From contig JACDEP010000017.1 in NCBI GenBank assembly GCA_013816325.1, forward strand, positions 1 to 5,795: a stretch of DNA of 5,795 nt, given 5' to 3'. A program made the position numbers and the translations under genes. The notes beneath the pieces are model-generated. The model worked only from the letters and a program-made list of their open reading frames with translations, was not told the DNA's origin and ran no database searches. The stretch comes from Methylotenera sp. (GTDB taxonomy: Bacteria > Pseudomonadota > Gammaproteobacteria > Burkholderiales > Methylophilaceae). Positions 4,969 to 5,795 of this stretch are shown here, piece after piece; positions within the stretch are counted from its first letter, which is position 1, and every line of letters begins with the position of its first letter.

Positions 4969-5795
4969 TCATAGCAGCACGCCATATGGCCAGTTTTGGC
5001 GTATCACTTGTGCTGGTAATAACTCCAGCACTTCCAGTGCAAAGTCCATATCTTCCTGCTTTAGTGCACGCAAAGCATGCGCTCTGAGCAAGGTTTGGAG
5101 GGCTTTACCAAACATGGGAGGATCCAGCATCTCGCCTTCAAATTTGATCGCGCCACCTAATAAAGCATCCGCCTCGATAGCCGCCTGAAGAATGCGTACC
5201 TTCTGGTTCACCTCGGTAGGCGATGGGGTATAAGCGGTTTTACATAGATGGATATGACCCGGATGGATGACCTGCTTTCCTGTCAAGCCCATGGCGGCTT
5301 CCTGGCAGGCATGTTTATAAACGATGCGCGACTCATGGTCGCCATGCAGGTCTAGCCAGCGGCGTACATCGTGAGGTTCTACATATTTTTCCGGCATAAT
5401 ATTGGCGCCAATCAGCGTTTCCACACCGCCAATAACGCCTTTACCGGCAATACGCGCCTCGAACATTAACTGGTTCATATAGAACTGCAGTTCTTCTATC
5501 CAATGCTCAGGCGTAATGTGGATGCCCATCGCTTTGGAAAAGTCATGGATACCGAAAACCACATGCTGCACCGTGCTGTATTGCATCAACTCTGGTGCGA
5601 TTTTGAGCGATTTTGGATGCTCGATAATCGGGTGTATGGTGATTTTTGGGTTTATGTTCAGCAACAGGCTAGAAAGGTCACGCACCTCCGCCGCCCCGTA
5701 TGCTTCACCCGCCTTAGCCAGCATCACTACATCAATGCAATCACCTAGATCACTTACGAGCTTCATATCCAACTCGTACTCTTCAGTACGGAATG
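4969..5795 (-). CDS. HpcH/HpaI aldolase, CitE-like CoA-ester lyase (cut by right edge)
   Basis: A member of the citrate lyase beta-subunit / malyl-CoA lyase family, TIM-barrel enzymes that cleave or form 3-hydroxyacyl-CoA esters with Mg2+. The frame is open through the right edge (274 full codons plus stop in view), so the first roughly 60-80 residues, including the conserved substrate Arg region, are missing. The TTG at 5770-5772 is only an internal codon, not a credible start. Numbering from the first full codon (5791-5793), visible motifs are VVMLAKAGE (22-30), IIEHPKSL with likely Mg ligand E58, FGIHDFSK with likely ligand D84 (26 residues apart, much as in malyl-CoA lyases), GLTGKQVIHPGHI (169-181), and FEGEMLDPPMFGKA (218-231) near the C-terminus. 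Candidate substrates by family are malyl-CoA, methylmalyl-CoA or citramalyl-CoA; none can be chosen here. It is the first gene in view of the run leading to the CoA ligase and fumarase. Confidence 0.9.
   Translation of the reverse strand, partial: FRTEEYELDMKLVSDLGDCIDVVMLAKAGEAYGAAEVRDLSSLLLNINPKITIHPIIEHPKSLKIAPELMQYSTVQHVVFGIHDFSKAMGIHITPEHWIEELQFYMNQLMFEARIAGKGVIGGVETLIGANIMPEKYVEPHDVRRWLDLHGDHESRIVYKHACQEAAMGLTGKQVIHPGHIHLCKTAYTPSPTEVNQKVRILQAAIEADALLGGAIKFEGEMLDPPMFGKALQTLLRAHALRALKQEDMDFALEVLELLPAQVIRQNWPYGVLL

Noticed and set aside
5770..5772. TTG as the start codon of the lyase
   Set aside because: The frame remains open to the right edge and family members need a further N-terminal barrel segment, so the gene is truncated by the window rather than starting here.

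Overview
The window is a run of five minus-strand genes with a TCA-cycle and CoA-ester theme. In order of transcription (right to left) they are a HpcH/HpaI (CitE-like) CoA-ester lyase cut by the right edge, an AMP-forming acyl-CoA ligase, a class I Fe-S fumarate hydratase, a small exported EF-hand protein, and the N-terminal 319 residues of aconitase B, cut by the left edge. No plus-strand gene, tRNA, rRNA, CRISPR array or transposase gene is visible. AcnB and class I fumarase point to a proteobacterium. The moderate-to-low GC, AT-rich spacers and overall protein style suggest a betaproteobacterium, perhaps a methylotroph of the Methylophilaceae. That placement is inference from memory of related proteins, not a database result.

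Layout: the lyase (4969-5795, partial) and ligase (3223-4851) are separated by 117 bp holding an inverted repeat and a weak possible promoter. Between ligase and fumarase lies a 137-bp gap filled almost entirely by a 124-bp imperfect palindrome with matching 8-bp ends (3087-3210). It abuts the fumarase start codon and supplies its ribosome binding site. Fumarase (1532-3085) is followed by a 24-bp tandem duplication in the spacer before the EF-hand gene (1092-1400). The acnB leader (959-1091) is very AT-rich. It carries a plausible promoter, an adjacent pair of 20/21-bp direct repeats and an inverted repeat, which together look like an operator region.

How the genes may work together: fumarase interconverts fumarate and malate, and AcnB interconverts citrate and isocitrate (and hydrates 2-methyl-cis-aconitate in methylcitrate cycles). 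A CoA ligase next to a CitE-type lyase suggests activation of a carboxylic acid followed by retro-Claisen cleavage of a 3-hydroxyacyl-CoA to acetyl-CoA or propionyl-CoA plus a 2-oxoacid, feeding the same central pathway. The substrate cannot be read from the sequence. The EF-hand protein has no obvious metabolic link. The most unusual items are the palindromic element fused to the fumarase leader, the structured acnB leader, and the unassigned ligase-lyase pair.
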